Positions 1 to 11,830 of a DNA stretch of 64,000 bases are shown here, piece after piece (within the stretch, counting starts at the first letter, position 1; each line of letters opens with the position of its first letter). This DNA is from Sambucus nigra (Eukaryota; Streptophyta; Magnoliopsida; Dipsacales; Adoxaceae). The stretch spans positions 535,218,017-535,282,016 of the forward strand of contig OX422211.1 in NCBI GenBank assembly GCA_949130495.1, written 5' to 3'. The notes below the pieces were generated by a model that had not been told where the DNA came from, made no database searches, and saw only the letters and a program-made list of their open reading frames with translations. Both the position numbers and the translations under genes were made by a program.

Positions 1-190
1 CAATTTTTATTTATTTGGAAGAAAAATATTTTTGACTTTTTTGGAATTTTTTCAATTTTTTAGAAATTTTTGAAATTTTCAATTTTTTGGGGCATTTTAA
101 TATTTGTGAAGTTTAAAGATGCACTTGTCACCCCCCTAACTAAAACTTTTGCATTATCCTCAATGAAAAGGACTGAAATTTAAATAAGAA
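1..190 (-). other. 3' non-coding end of a gypsy element with polypurine tract
   Basis: On the minus strand this stretch holds the phrase CATTGAGGATAATGCAAAA (about 176-150), followed by a purine-rich tract with a run of six G (131-136), then A/T-rich low-complexity sequence to the window edge. A 'CATTGAGGACAATG' phrase followed by a G-rich tract is commonly seen between the last gene and the 3' LTR of plant Athila/Tat-like gypsy elements. I infer that the 3' LTR lies beyond the left edge. It follows the gag-protease relic at 810-2310, leaving no room for RT and integrase. Confidence 0.45.
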
Positions 191-809
191 AAAGAAAGAG
201 TACGAAATAGAAATAAGCAAAATTTGAAATGCAATGGGACACTATATAACACCAATACACGACTAAAAAATACAACGAAAATTCACCCCATATGCTTCGA
301 GGGTGCAAAAATAATTATATTTCTCCTAAAACTTACTCAACCCCATATACGGGGTCCGATAAGATTGTCGCCATCTCTCCCATGTCATAATTCAAAAGTC
401 AAAACAAATGGGAATCGACCCAAAAGAAAAATTGGACACCTCGAGGCACATAATGAATTAGGAGAGTGAAATCATTGAGGTGCCCAATAACCTTATAGCA
501 TAATTGTCCGAACTTGGAGAGACTATCATCCTTAAATATCAAGTGACATGCTAAGCCTAGATTTCCCTTAAAGCCGAGAATGTATGGATCAGGCTCTAAA
601 TCGGACAAAACTCTAGTCATGTCACCGATCCCATCTGAGAACTCAAAAGGCATGAGTGGCCATTTACAAAGAAGGAATTTTTCTATCTTATCTCTCCATC
701 CACCCTCTTCTAAATGGCAAAAAAGAGTCTAATAATGATTGGACTTCAACATTGAGGTTTTCATCTACCGATCAAAATTCTTTCTCAAAATTTTCTAAGA
801 TCATCTCCC
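191..809. other. No recognisable gene
   Basis: This stretch lies between the protease relic and the purine-rich end. It has short open frames on both strands (for example 399-653 on the minus strand), but none with a motif I recognise. It is probably the degraded 3' part of the gypsy element. Confidence 0.3.
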
Positions 810-2310
810 CTAACTCTCTCGCTCACTCTCATTTAAGTGCTCTCTCCCACTCTTACCTACGGGATCTCTCTCGCTCTCGATAACCATTACCAACCGTGCC
901 TCACGTGGATACCCAAGTTCACTACCCTCAAATTGTTCGTGTACTACTTCCTCATTAAGACCCGTGTCGTGTAAATTGGCATCATCATCCACTTTCTTGT
1001 TGATGTTGAAGATATTCATCTCAAGTGTCATGTTCCCAAAGGTGAGTTGCATTTTCCAATTATGAGTGTTAATAAACTCATTAGCCATGGTTAAAAAAGG
1101 GCGGCCAATAATAACGGGAACATGATGACTCAATAAGGATGAGGGATCCGTGTTCCAAATGATAAAATCTATGGGGAAGTCAAAAGTTTCAATTTAGACG
1201 ATAACGTCCTCAACTTCTCCTCAGGGTATCTTCACGAAACGATCCGCAAGTTGGAAAGAAATTTTAGTGGGTTTGAGCTCTCCCAAATCAAGTTTTTTTT
1301 ATAGATGGAATTAGGTAGAATATTGACACTCGCTCATAAATCTACCAAAGCTCTCTCGATTCTATTCTCTTAAATAACGCACTAAATGGTGGACGCACCC
1401 AAATCTTTATACTTGGGTAGGAGGTCAATCAAAAGTACCTAAATCACATTTTGTTCTAAGGACACCTTCTTATTTACCTTTAATTTACTTTTCACCGTGA
1501 TCAATTTCTTGAGAAACTTTACATACGCGGGAATTGGTTTGATAGCCTCAATAAAAAGGTAACTTAAGCTTCATTTGCTCAAGCACGTCTAGAATGTCAT
1601 CACGACTGGTGTCTTTAGGAGGAGTGATCAATCGTTGAGGGTATGGTGCGGCTCTAGGGGGGTTCATTACCACCTTGGGCCTAATAATGTCTTCTGTTTC
1701 ACTCTCTTCTATGGGCATCTTCGACCTCTTTCATGTTGGGCGAAGACTTCTTGTCTTTTTGCACGTCGTGCTGAAGAGGTGATAAGTCAACAACTCTTCC
1801 ACTATGTAGAATGGTTACCTTTCTACATGGCTCTTAACTTTTATCGGGATTAGAGATAACATAGTTTTGACCTTGGGGAGGTCATTGTCCTTGGGCGAAA
1901 AACTTACCCTTCTCTTGGACACTTAAGGAAGACTGCAACTCAGAAAGTGATGCCTATAAGTCGAAAAAGGTTTGTGTGTTTTGTGCATTGATCACTGATT
2001 GAATTTGCATAAATTAGGAAAGAGTGTCATCGAGATGCTTCCACTATGGGATCAAATCAGGTGTGGAAGGAGGTTCTTGCATAGATGGAACTTGTTGATA
2101 AGGTGGGAGAGGTGGCAGTCATTGGACAACATGTGGATTCAAATTAATTGTTGTATTCGATTGTGCACAACTAAAATCGTGATGGTTTCTCCATGAGGTA
2201 TTAAACAAATTACTGCAAGGGGCATCAAAATTACCATTAAAGGCTCCCACCACCTCAACTTGTGTAGGCCCCTTTTTCAAAGTGTTCTTTAAGGTGACAA
2301 AACAATTCTT
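810..2310 (-). pseudogene. Ty3/gypsy gag C-terminus and retropepsin, broken
   Basis: Minus-strand relic of a gypsy gag-protease polyprotein, read in pieces across several frames. At 2200-2310 there is a gag tail with a FNTSWRNHHDFSC motif, like the 'YNPGWRNHPNFSW' signature of Athila/Tat-type gag. At 1400-1640 there is the pre-protease segment (PQRLITPPKDTSRDD, then LLIDLLPKYKDLGAST). At 810-1340 lies the retropepsin: LGELKPTKISFQLADR, a degraded active-site turn, and PVIIGRPFLTMANEFI matching the family's ILGRPFL motif. The catalytic DLGAS turn reads DL-stop-AS because of a TGA at 1334-1336, and a frameshift sits in the A-rich run just after it. Retropepsins cut the polyprotein inside virus-like particles; this copy cannot. 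No RT follows downstream. Confidence 0.75.
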
Positions 2311-2339
2311 CTTTCACAACCATTTTTCAATTTTAATAC

Positions 2340-3452
2340 ACCCTAAGTTTCTGAACTAATTTTACTTAAGTCTAATTTTATCTTGTTTAATCCTAAAAAT
2401 ACGTCTAGGATACTAAAGCAAGTAAAATAAAGTAAAGTCCAAATCACTAAGGGAAAAAACCTCAAAGGACCCAAGATAGACAATCACTATGATATAATTT
2501 AGAACAGAAGATAAACAGACTTAAACAGCGATTTGATCCCCACAAGCCTTGATGCTATTCTTCTCTTTAACCACTCCACTATAATACCCACACATAAATC
2601 CTTCCCTAATACTCGTCCACATTACCTGCATCCACGGGTGCTTCGGTGTCCATCAATGCATCTTAGGCAAACATCTACGATTCAGAACACGACCTGCATC
2701 GTTTCTTCACCACAAAACTCCAACCAAATAACTTATTCAATATCGATGAACAAACTCCAGTTGGTGCAAACAAGATCTCTATAGCATATGAGTATGAAAT
2801 CTCGGATATTTTCAAACTATAAGGATGGTTTTAGCTTTGAATTCCATATAAAATAAGTGCGGAAAGATGAAACTGTTTATTTTGTATATTGGTTCTACAC
2901 ACTTTGAAATTTTAAGAGAAAAATGCCTTGATAAAAAATTTAAGTCGGCAAGTCGATAGAGCGATATCCTTATGTCGTTTGAATGACTTGTCCATGTCGT
3001 TGGAACGACTAGTCCATGTCATTAGAACAACACTGTGATGTCGTTTGATCCTCCAAAACATAAGGGAAGAATCTACATGACTCTAAAGAGTGTTTATCTC
3101 AGATAAAATGAAGTTAAAACCTTTTAAAAACATTTCTGACTATTTAAAATCATTTATAAACAAAATACCTTCCTTAAAATATTTTTTGGGTCCCATAATC
3201 ATTATGCGTTTATACTTGAGAGTAATCGGAATGCAATGTGATATGAAGATGTGAAACGTGCACCAACAAACTCGGCATGATATATCTTTGAAGCTTGGCC
3301 GCTTCGTCTTCAACAAAACACTTTATAGACTTTGTGGGAATCATGACAATATAAAAATCTATCTATGACTCAAACAATTTTTGTCCGGAATTAAGTCAAT
3401 TACATATAAATTAACTCAATTGTAGGTTTTATCCTTTCAACTAGCTCCTGTA
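2340..3452 (-). mobile_element. 3' LTR of copia-like gag-only element (minus strand)
   Basis: On the minus strand the LTR opens TGTTACAGGAGCTAG and shares long recognisable stretches with the plus-strand LTR at 47730-49138, including AATTCCGGACAAAAATTG, GAGTCATAGATAG and AGCGGCCAAGCTTCAAAG. A palindromic motif array lies inside it. It sits downstream of the gag relic at 3972-5930 and just below a purine tract near 3558-3572, the position expected of a 3' LTR. The lower boundary is approximate. A target duplication could not be confirmed. Confidence 0.6.
2941..3060. repeat. Array of TCGTTxGAACGA-type palindromic motifs
   Basis: Repeated short motifs of the form 'tgtcgtttgaatgactt / tgtcgttggaacgact', each a near-palindrome, separated by 'gtccatg'-like linkers. 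The same kind of array occurs in the related LTRs at 6640, 13020, 48090 and 58990. Confidence 0.65.
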
Positions 3453-3960
3453 ACATAACTTTGTCGGCAGGTATCGTCAAAAATTCCTTTGTCAAATGCC
3501 TCGTCTCATAAATGGCGCACATTTCCTCTTTAATTACTCGAGAGGAGCCGGATATATCTCTCCCCTAGTTTCAACCACACCGTCTCATAAATGACTCCAA
3601 ACATTATAAAGAACATGGATGAAATGTTGTATCGTATCAAAATACTATCAAATAGTCACATGGATATGTAATGATGTTATGACTTGGTTATCCTAAATGT
3701 CCATCCATAAATGGTGTAAACAAAATACAAAACTCTTTTTGACTTTTTCCATAATTTTTATCAAAAAAAAATCTTTTTGTCTTTTTCAATTTTTTCTCAA
3801 AAAAGAAAATCTTTTTGTATTTTTCGAAAAAATTTCGAAAACAAAAATCCTTTTGGTTTTTCAAAAAATATATCAAAAATGAAAAACATAAATACAAACA
3901 TGGTACACACTAGCAATAGGCATAAAATATCGTAATGAAAGTCATCCTATGCTAGTAAAC
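3453..3960 (-). repeat. 3' non-coding tail with ~38 bp A/T-rich tandem repeats and polypurine tract
   Basis: Four imperfect copies of a ~38 bp unit start at about 3735, 3773, 3811 and 3849, each opening CTTTTTG and running through T- and A-rich blocks. A purine tract on the minus strand (about 3572-3558, GAAACTAGGGGAGAG) sits close to the LTR start. The plus-strand sister element has comparable A-rich sequence at 50290-50390. Confidence 0.55.
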
Positions 3961-3971
3961 AAGTCTAAACC

Positions 3972-5930
3972 TCAATCGTTTGGTGCAGAGGAGTTTTTCA
4001 AAGGTGGTGACATCCTAAGAAAAACATCCATCAAATCATGTGAAGTTTTTACCAAAAATTTTACTTGCTCCCTAATATGTGCAAACTCACTCATGTAATC
4101 ACCCGGAGCATCCAAAGTATCATGTTTAGGTACATGTGTAGGAACACATGTAGTAGAAAAATGTGGCACATTACCCAACTTAAAGAAAAATTCTCTAAAG
4201 TGTCATTTCTTCTTTAAATGGGTGCAAACATACACGTGCCTAGGAACACCTCTCTCAGAGTGTCTATGGCGCACTCTACTATTGTGAATGGGACTCCTAG
4301 GAGGGTTATGTTGATATTTATATGGATCTATAACAAACTCGGGAATCGGCTTGGGTGCAACATGAGAAGAGGACGTATCATCATGATCTATTCCTAGTCT
4401 CTCAACATTACCCAAAGTGGGACCTAGGAGCATCTTTCCAACCTTCTCAGATGTTTTCTCTATAGTGACATTTGCCTCTCGAGAACGTTCAAGATCTCTC
4501 TCTAATTGTGACACACGGGATATAAGTTCATTTTTTTTTCGACCTACGATGATCAACTGCTCACTCAAAGTAACCTTCACCTTCTCAAGTTGATTCTCCG
4601 ATGCCTCAAATCCTCTCAAAATATCTACCTCTCACTCTCTCCAAATATAAAACCCTAAGACCTAACTCCTTATTCAACTTCGTCATCTTTAAGGTCTCAG
4701 TGTACAAATCTCTAAATGCAATTTGGATATCACTTTCACCTTCACTTCCACACTCACTTTCTACCTCGCTCGAAACACTGAAATCATCCTCCAGGTCTCA
4801 CATGCACAAGTATCTTCGTTATCATGGGACAAACTAGGTGTGCTCACTTGACTAGCTAAAAAGGCAACACTCATCGCATGCAAAGATTCATCCCCGGAAT
4901 CATTCATTTCTTCATCACTATCACTAAGAGTGGCTGGCATGGAAATTTTCTTGCCCTTCCTCTTTAGCCTAGTGGGACACTCAAATGCCCTATTCCCCTT
5001 TCCCTCACATTCAAAATATATCTCCTCTTCCTCTTCCTCTTCCTCACCGCTCTCTTTGGCCTCAGATTTCTTTTTATTTTTCTCAAAAAATCTTTTATTG
5101 GAAGAATTTTCTTTTGACAACTTGAGAAGTTTTTAAAAAAATTCACAAGCAGGGCCACATCATCAACATCAAACTTTCCCTCAGGCTCAGAATTACAAAC
5201 TCTCTCTTTTTTTTCTTATCTCTCTTGGACTCTGCCTCACTTTTTCTAGATTGGTCCCTAAGTGCTATACCTCTATCTTTAGGCTTGCAGTGTCAGGAAA
5301 CATGTCAATTTCATATGTTTGGATGTCTCCAGCCAGTTCTTTTAACTTGGGATTGCTCAAATTCCCTAAGGATTTTGAAACAGTTACTTCCGGAATAAAA
5401 CATTTAGGCAACGATTTCAAAATCTTTTTAACCACTCGTTCATCAGGAATGTGCTCACTAAGATTGAAACTAACGTCGACAATGTAACATAGTCGTGAAT
5501 AAAATTCATCAAAATACTCGGATTCATCATGGTAATTTTTTCAAATTGAGTAGTTAAATTTTGCAATTTAGATTCTTTGGCAGTATTCATGACTTTATGG
5601 GTAAGTTTTAAAACATTCCATGTTGCTTTTAACGTAGTGCACGTCATAATACGTCAAAAATCATCAAGGGTGACGGCTCTAGAAATTTCACGTAGCCCAC
5701 GAGAATTAAATGTTCTCCATTTAAATTCGTCATCTATCTAGTATGTCACAAACTTGAGATTCGTGACGTTATCAGCGGTGACAGTGGGAGGATTCCACCC
5801 TCTTTCACGAACAACCCAAATGTGCTCATCGATGGCCATTAAATGAGATTTCATATGGGCTTTCCAATAGACATAATTAGACCCATCAAAAACTGGCAAC
5901 CTATTATATAAGTTTTCATTCAGAAACATT
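3972..5930 (-). pseudogene. Ty1/copia gag (UBN2 type with zinc knuckle), broken
   Basis: Minus-strand copia gag relic in several frames. The N-terminus (5929-5738) reads RLPVFDGSNYVYWKAHMK, the standard opening of plant copia gag. At 5647-5417 is the UBN2-like core (LKATWNVL...SKLQNLTTQFEKI). At 5120-4761 is the acidic linker and a zinc knuckle YFECEGKGNRAFECP, where the first Cys is Tyr and the His is Asn, so two of four zinc ligands are lost. The coiled-coil-like region (4619-4203) is rich in Leu, Glu and Lys. A second knuckle-like motif near 4195-4230 reads CTHLKKK-stop-H. Gag would form the particle that packages the element's RNA. Little space remains before the 3' LTR, so pol is absent. 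Confidence 0.75.
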
Positions 5931-6012
5931 GCGAAATCTCAAAATCCGATTTAAAAAAAATCAATTTCATAAAATTTTGCGGAAAACGAGATCACTCGAT
6001 AAATTAGAGAAA

Positions 6013-6028
6013 CCCGCTCTGATACCCA
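6013..6028 (-). other. Primer binding site, tRNA-iMet type
   Basis: On the minus strand this reads TGGGTATCAGAGCGGG, next to the LTR end at 6031 (TATTCACA). TGGTATCAGAGC is the usual plant copia primer site, complementary to the 3' end of initiator tRNA-Met. Here it has one changed base. Confidence 0.75.
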
Positions 6029-6030
6029 TT

Positions 6031-7127
6031 TGTGAATACTAAGTGATATCAACCAATTCGCTAATTTTAATTTAAACTTATTTAATTGGAGTCAATTTTT
6101 AAACCAATTTTATTTAAACCCAAACACATACATCTAGGTGGGTAAAATCAAATCATCACAAATAAATTGCTGACACACAAATTTAAGAAAAAATCCCAAA
6201 AGGGAAAACCTTTTTATTTCACTATGCAAAAGTAAATCGCAACATACATATACAATGACAACTGCAATGAATATCCGAATAAACTCACATAGACATGCAA
6301 CCTAGAATCAATAATGGATCAACCGCAGTAAACTCACATGAACACACAACTCTGAATCAGTCAGGAACACCCTAAAGTACTCCCAATGACATGTAATCGT
6401 CAGCCGTAGATTTACCCTCTCTACAAGAAAAACTTCAACAAGATTATATCTTGGGTTCCAAAGTAATTCACTAAACTATTGAGATTTTTTGTGAATTAAA
6501 AAACAAAGTTTAAACCCTAAATGAAGAAGGAAAAATAATTCTGCAGTTTGCAGCTTTCGTGTACTGAAAAACGTTAGGTCTTCTTGAGGAAAAATGACTC
6601 ATTTATCACGCTATTTATAAAAAAAATGTGTTGGTGACTTCGCTCGCACAAGATCACAATGTCGCTTGAACGAGTTTACATGTCGCTAGAATGACTTCGC
6701 GCGAGATAGCCTTGTCATTTGAACGACGTAGACATGTCGTTTCAATGACTAAAACAAAAAGTTTATTTTAATAAAACTCCGCCTCAACACTTAGAAAAAA
6801 TTCTTTTGACGAAAAATGATGCCTTAGATGTTTAAAAACAATTTTAAAAAATTATCCCAACACTATAAATGAACCATTAAAAGAATTGAACACAACCTTA
6901 TCAAAATTTATCCTGTAGAGGCATTTCAGTTGAAGAATGTTGATATTCGGATCCATCTTGATGCATGATGGAACTTGAAGAAATCTTCGACGGTTGTAGC
7001 GGTATACGACATACTCTAATGTAAATCGGATAATATAAAATATGTCCTTACAAGGTTTTTATCTAATGAGTACAAATAACACTCCAATTGATCCAAAACT
7101 CCACACAAGCCATGTACTAACCCAACA
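6031..7127 (-). mobile_element. 5' LTR of copia-like gag-only element (minus strand)
   Basis: On the minus strand it starts TGTTGGGTTAG at 7127 and ends TATTCACA at 6031, directly before the primer site. Length is about 1.1 kb, with TG...CA ends. It has the same layout as the LTR at 2340-3452, including a palindromic motif array (6640-6745), but it looks strongly diverged from it by eye. The pair may be very old, or may come from two related families. Confidence 0.55.
6640..6745. repeat. Palindromic motif array in the 5' LTR
   Basis: Repeats such as 'tgtcgcttgaacgag', 'tgtcgctagaatgac', 'tgtcatttgaacgac' and 'tgtcgtttcaatgac' at roughly 25-30 bp spacing. This is the counterpart of the array at 2941-3060. 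Confidence 0.6.
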
Positions 7128-7740
7128 GACTTAAACCCCACCATTTTAAGTCGAAAATAGACTTTCTAAATGTCCCAAGTGTCAAGCTAAAATATGACAT
7201 ATTTTACTAACTTAATTATCTCATTAAATTAATATATTACCCAGTAAAAGTCAAACAAGTCAATTATTCCATTATTTATTAGTTAAGCGCGACACAACGT
7301 TATAAGAAAATACTTCATGATCGATGGAACCTGACAAAGAGAGAATACTCAAAACAAGGAAATCCCCTACACTTAGTTCCTAACCATTCCATAGTCACCC
7401 ATAATACTAAGTCTCTTCTCAATATTTAATTAATGCATTAGGAAGTATTAAGTCCAAGTTCACAAATAGATTATATAACACATATAGAAGATATATGGGG
7501 ACATCATATGCCACAACAGGTAAATATAATAAATTTCACAATATAAATAATGACCTAAAATACGAGTTATTACAACTCTGGCACAACTGTGCAACCTCCT
7601 ATAAGGAAATTGTGGTCTTGTGAACTTAGTTCTGGTCTGGAAGAGGTATGTTCTAGACCTTAGGAAATCTTCTTTTACATGAGTGAAAATGAGAGGGCTG
7701 TGAACCCTTAGAATTTTAAAAATTAAATGTGGTATCATCA
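7128..7740. other. AT-rich spacer, no gene recognised
   Basis: Short open frames only (7460-7741, minus strand, lacks any motif I recognise). It lies between the copia 5' LTR and the downstream part of the split transposon protein. Confidence 0.3.
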
Positions 7741-8090
7741 CTAGCCCCTTATTTCTCTATCACGAGCTCTATTGGATCCTTTTACACCAAATGTGATGGA
7801 CCCTCCACTTAGCTCCAATGCACGTCTCTCTTTCAACCACTCTTAGTAGAGAAAATTCTCCTTGTCATCCTTAAGTTTCTTTAGCTTTAGATATGCATAA
7901 AATTGCTATCATATCTGATCTGAATGTCTAGCTTGATGCATCATCATCTCAGTTGTTGTTGCATGGCCTTATGGAAGGAATTCAACTGAGATGCAAAAGT
8001 AGTATTTAGTTGTTATTATTGTTACTATTTCAATGTTAGAGATGGATGACTAGCTGCAGATGTCTGAGCAGTGGGGGAATTATGTGACTC
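7741..8090 (-). pseudogene. Plant transposon protein relic, C-terminal part
   Basis: Minus-strand continuation of the coding relic at 11105-11830, separated from it by the 3 kb CACTA-like insertion. Immediately past the insertion the strand reads ESHNSPTAQTSAASHPS, a low-complexity tail. A polar segment with HKAMQQQLR follows, then EWLKERRALELSG in another frame. Stops and frame changes are common. The family's C-terminal tails are usually Ser/Pro/Gln-rich and then coiled-coil-like, which fits. Assignment rests mainly on continuity with the other half. Confidence 0.4.
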
Positions 8091-9539
8091 CATTACACCA
8101 AAACTGGTCACTTGTCACGAAAAAAAACCTTGACAAGTCAAACTTGTTACGAAAAAAAATCGTGATATGGATTAGGGTGGCAACAAATTTATCATAGACA
8201 TGTTGCAGTCAAAGCCTGTTAAAAGATTTACCTTATCACGAACATTTCACAGTCGAAAACCATGAAAAGTTTGTGGCATGGCCTGGGGTGACAATATAAC
8301 AACCACATACATGTCATGGTCAAAGTTTGTGATAAGTATCATTATCACGAACGTGTCACGAACATTAACCATGACAAGGTCTAACTTTTCACGGACTTTG
8401 ACCGTGACACGTTTGTGACGATGATACCTAGTCATGAACATGTCACGGTCGATGTGACAAATTTGGGCATCTGTATAAAAAAATTGGTTGGAAGTATGAC
8501 CACTGCCACTGTCCAATAGTATATTATGACCAGTAACAACAAATATATGACATACTTTCTCAATAAATAACAACAACTAACATTTAAAAACCTTAATAAT
8601 AAAACACTAAACATATATCAATAAGAAGCTAGGCCATATAGTATTCATTCATTATGAAACACCTAACAACATTAAATATTCATGATAATCAAACACTAAA
8701 CAAATAATAATCAATTATTACATATTGATCATTCATTATGAACTTGAAGGAGAAACTTAGGCCATACTACATAAGAATTAATACAATCCTCAATAGTCCA
8801 TGCCTCACTAGGTGTCTTTATATAAAATTAGTCGTCTTTATCCAATGAATGTTGTTGGGACATAGTTTCATTAATCATACATTTACTCCTAAGTTATTCC
8901 ATTTATTAGGCAACGTGACCACATTCTTATACAACGTCATTACTCCTTGCACTATAGTCCTTTTGTTTATTTATTAGAGTCATTTAAAACTTAGGATGCC
9001 TCTACTTAATCCCAACCGTCGCTTTATCAAACTAAATAATACATATACACGATAAATTTCATGGTTAAGTTAGGTAAATAAATTGTCATTTCATGTTAAT
9101 TAAGTTTACACGTGGTTTTCTTAAAAATGAGTATTCTTTGAATTTAGGCCTTAACATGCAAAGTGATCATACAAAACATGAATCCATACTCTAAATGCTA
9201 CAAACGCCTAGGGCCAACCAATTTAATGGCCAACTAAATGTTCAAATTCACCATTCAACAACAAATTAAGAACGCCAAATAAAAATATGATCACTATTCG
9301 GCAAAATCACAACCAAAAAGTATAACCCTAATGAAATTGTTAACAATCTATAGCATTTCCTTTCATTATACCTGGTTGGTGCTTAATGAAACAACCACAC
9401 CAGCAATCCAATGATCCTCTATAAACAATCAAAATAAATTTAAAAGCTCTTCAGGACAATTGATCAATTTCATATAACAGAGGAAAAATTCATATAACAT
9501 AAGGTCCATTAAATACTTGAATACTTATAAAATGTAACC

Positions 9540-9612
9540 CACAACTCGCTTCGTGCTGAGATGCCAACAACTCGCCACCCACAACTTGTCTCCTGCTGAG
9601 ATGCCAACAGAA
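9540..9612. repeat. Short ~41 bp direct duplication
   Basis: Two adjacent copies of a sequence opening 'cacaactcgcttcgtgctg' and 'cacaacttgtctcctgctg', each followed by 'agatgccaaca', about 41 bp apart. They lie within the CACTA-like element. Confidence 0.5.
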
Positions 9613-10594
9613 GGTCAAACTTCAAAATAACTAAACAAAATAAGTCAACATATATTCAAATGTACATATAAAGATATACAACTCATGCAAAAGAGTGAAC
9701 ATATTTTAAAACAACCATAAACTATTTGATGAAATTAGTTATACCCAAGTTAAGAATATGTGAAAGAATAAACAAATCGATATAAATCCTACATAACAGA
9801 TTATTATCTTACATAACAAATTTTGATTGAACAAATCTTTATAAATAGAACCAATTAGAATGGACATTAGCAAGAAAGCATCGATTCCCAATCCAGTAAT
9901 TTTTTTATAAATAAAACTGCAACCCAACTTCCTCTAAATCTTTAGCAGCTACAACCAAAAGAAAGAACACACCATTGTTGAACAAATTAAAATGGTGTGT
10001 TCTACCATTGTTGGACAAATATTACCGGAGAACATTTAAAATTTGAGACACAACATAAAGTTTTATGTTTTAACATACAAATAATAAAATAAATTACCTC
10101 TGGTTCCAATAGCACATTGTATCCCACAAAATGATAATACTTGAGGCATATATATACAAAAAAACATGCAAATTAAGACATTTGGACCAAAAAATATGAA
10201 AATTAGTTCAAAAAATCAAATTATTCTTAAACTTGTAGATAATTACAGTCCAATAATTTCGAGGTCAATCAAACAGTTCACAATCAAACTATAAACTTTT
10301 AAGCTACAAATACATAATGTAATAAAAAATTTAAAACAATAAAACTCCTAAATAAACCAGATTATAATTCTAGTGTCATAAACAAGAAAATAGATCGATA
10401 TTATCATATAAAAATAATTAACAACATAACTAAATGGATAATTAATTAAGAAAAGAAACAATTATGAATATGACCAAGAAAACGTGAAAAGAAAGAACCC
10501 AAGATCTTTCTACATGAATATACCACAATAAACATAAACATAACCAAATTAAAATTATAGAAGTAAAAAATGTTGAGAAAATACCTCTGTGAAG

Positions 10595-10770
10595 CGATTG
10601 GAACCTTGAACCTCCCCTTGAAATCGATTGGAACCTTGAACCGCCCTTTGAAATCGATTAGAACCTTGAAATCGATTGGAAGAAATTGATTGGAATAGTA
10701 ATCGGTTTAGTTTTCTTTATTTGAATCGATTGGAACCTTGAATCGATTGGAAGAAATTGATTGAAGCAAC
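10595..10770. repeat. Array of AATCGATTGGAACCTTGAA motifs
   Basis: About seven copies of an ATCGATTGG-based motif, often followed by AACCTTGAA, some spaced 18-40 bp. ATCGAT is palindromic. It lies near the right end of the CACTA-like element. In style it matches the palindrome arrays of the LTR families in this window, though the motif differs. Confidence 0.65.
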
Positions 10771-11104
10771 GGTTTGAGTTTTGTTGATTTGAGAACAAAT
10801 ATCTTGAGAGAGACAGAACGTGTTGGTTTTGTTAAAACGGCGGATATAATTGTATAGGTTAGGGCTTTAATTTTTTTTTATTGTCACGATCATGTCAAGG
10901 TTTTTTACCGTGACAAGGTTGTCATATTCGAAAATCTTGACACGACTGTGACAACTACCTTGTCAAGGTTCTTTACCGTGGCATGACCGTAACAAGTCAC
11001 GGTTAAAAACCTTGACAACATCTCCATGTTTTTTTGTCAAGAATTTTTATTGTGACAATCCTTTGAGGATGAAAAGTGACAAAAAAAAGGTTTTTGGTGT
11101 ACTG

Positions 11105-11830
11105 CCCAGCCCAAAAAGTGTTTTCTGCTTCATCTTCTCTAAGAGGGAGGATATGTACATCCCTCAATAAATATAAGCCCGAGCGATGTGTAGTAGAAGA
11201 ATCAACACTATATATATAAATCATGGTACGCTCGCCAAGAATGAGTAGAACATCAACATTGACCAAAATGGTGGTCACTAACATCCCATAAGGCAAACTT
11301 AACCGGGTCTCTCCATCATTACGAACTAATTTTTTATGATGCCAAATGACCAAAGGAAGTTTCATGGTTATCCCAAAATTGATGTTATGAATAAACCTAA
11401 TACGGTGTGTATTATATGCATTATGGTGTGATATGGATCTAAGATTGAAGCTAATAATCTTATTCAAAAGGTAGTAGTTGGAGTGGAGATGGGGACTCTG
11501 TGGGGGGTTTTGTATTGTCAAGGTCTATAACGTTATATTGGATGGTGCTAAAGACACAATGGAAACTTTTGAGATAGTCGAGGTCCCCGTGAAAATCAGA
11601 AAGGGGAACCCTAGGAATGTCTAAGAGACAAAAAAAGAGTGTTCGTAGAAACTATTACCTGAACTAAAATAACATGAGAGATAATGTACTCTGTCTACCC
11701 AGACATAAAAGTAAAACTCTTTCACCATATCGACTTACGAGTACGAAATCATAAAGAGAATAGGCTCTCATCCTCTATTGACAAACCAATTTGGTAAAAG
11801 AGCTCCCTCAACATAAGATATAAATATCAG
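11105..11830 (-). pseudogene. Putative plant transposon protein, N-terminal part
   Basis: Minus-strand relic of the family annotated in plants as 'putative plant transposon protein', often found beside gypsy gag-pol. In order: LVKEFYFYVWVDRVHYLS (about 11740), matching the family's VREFYAN opening; a middle part with SFNLRSISHHNAYNTHRIR; and ETRLSLPYGMLVTTILVNV (about 11310), matching the LPYGMLITxIF signature. The last part, with LREDEAENTFWAGQ, runs to the border of the CACTA-like insertion. Frames change at least twice. The family's biochemical role is not known to me. Half of the gene continues at 7741-8090. Confidence 0.55.

Larger units (their letters stand above)
8091..11104. mobile_element. 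CACTA-like DNA transposon, non-coding
   Basis: The left end reads CATTACACCAAAA and the right end, reverse complemented, CAGTACACCAAAA. Each is one base away from the canonical CACTACACCAAAA terminus. Flanks are CTC (8088-8090) and CCC (11105-11107), which would be a 3 bp target duplication with one mismatch. Both subterminal regions (8100-8460 and 10880-11090) are packed with direct and inverted copies of a GTCACGGTxAAAGxxxTTGACA-like motif, a hallmark of CACTA ends. No transposase is recognisable inside, so it is probably a deletion derivative moved by a partner. It sits inside a coding relic read continuously across its flanks. Confidence 0.6.
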
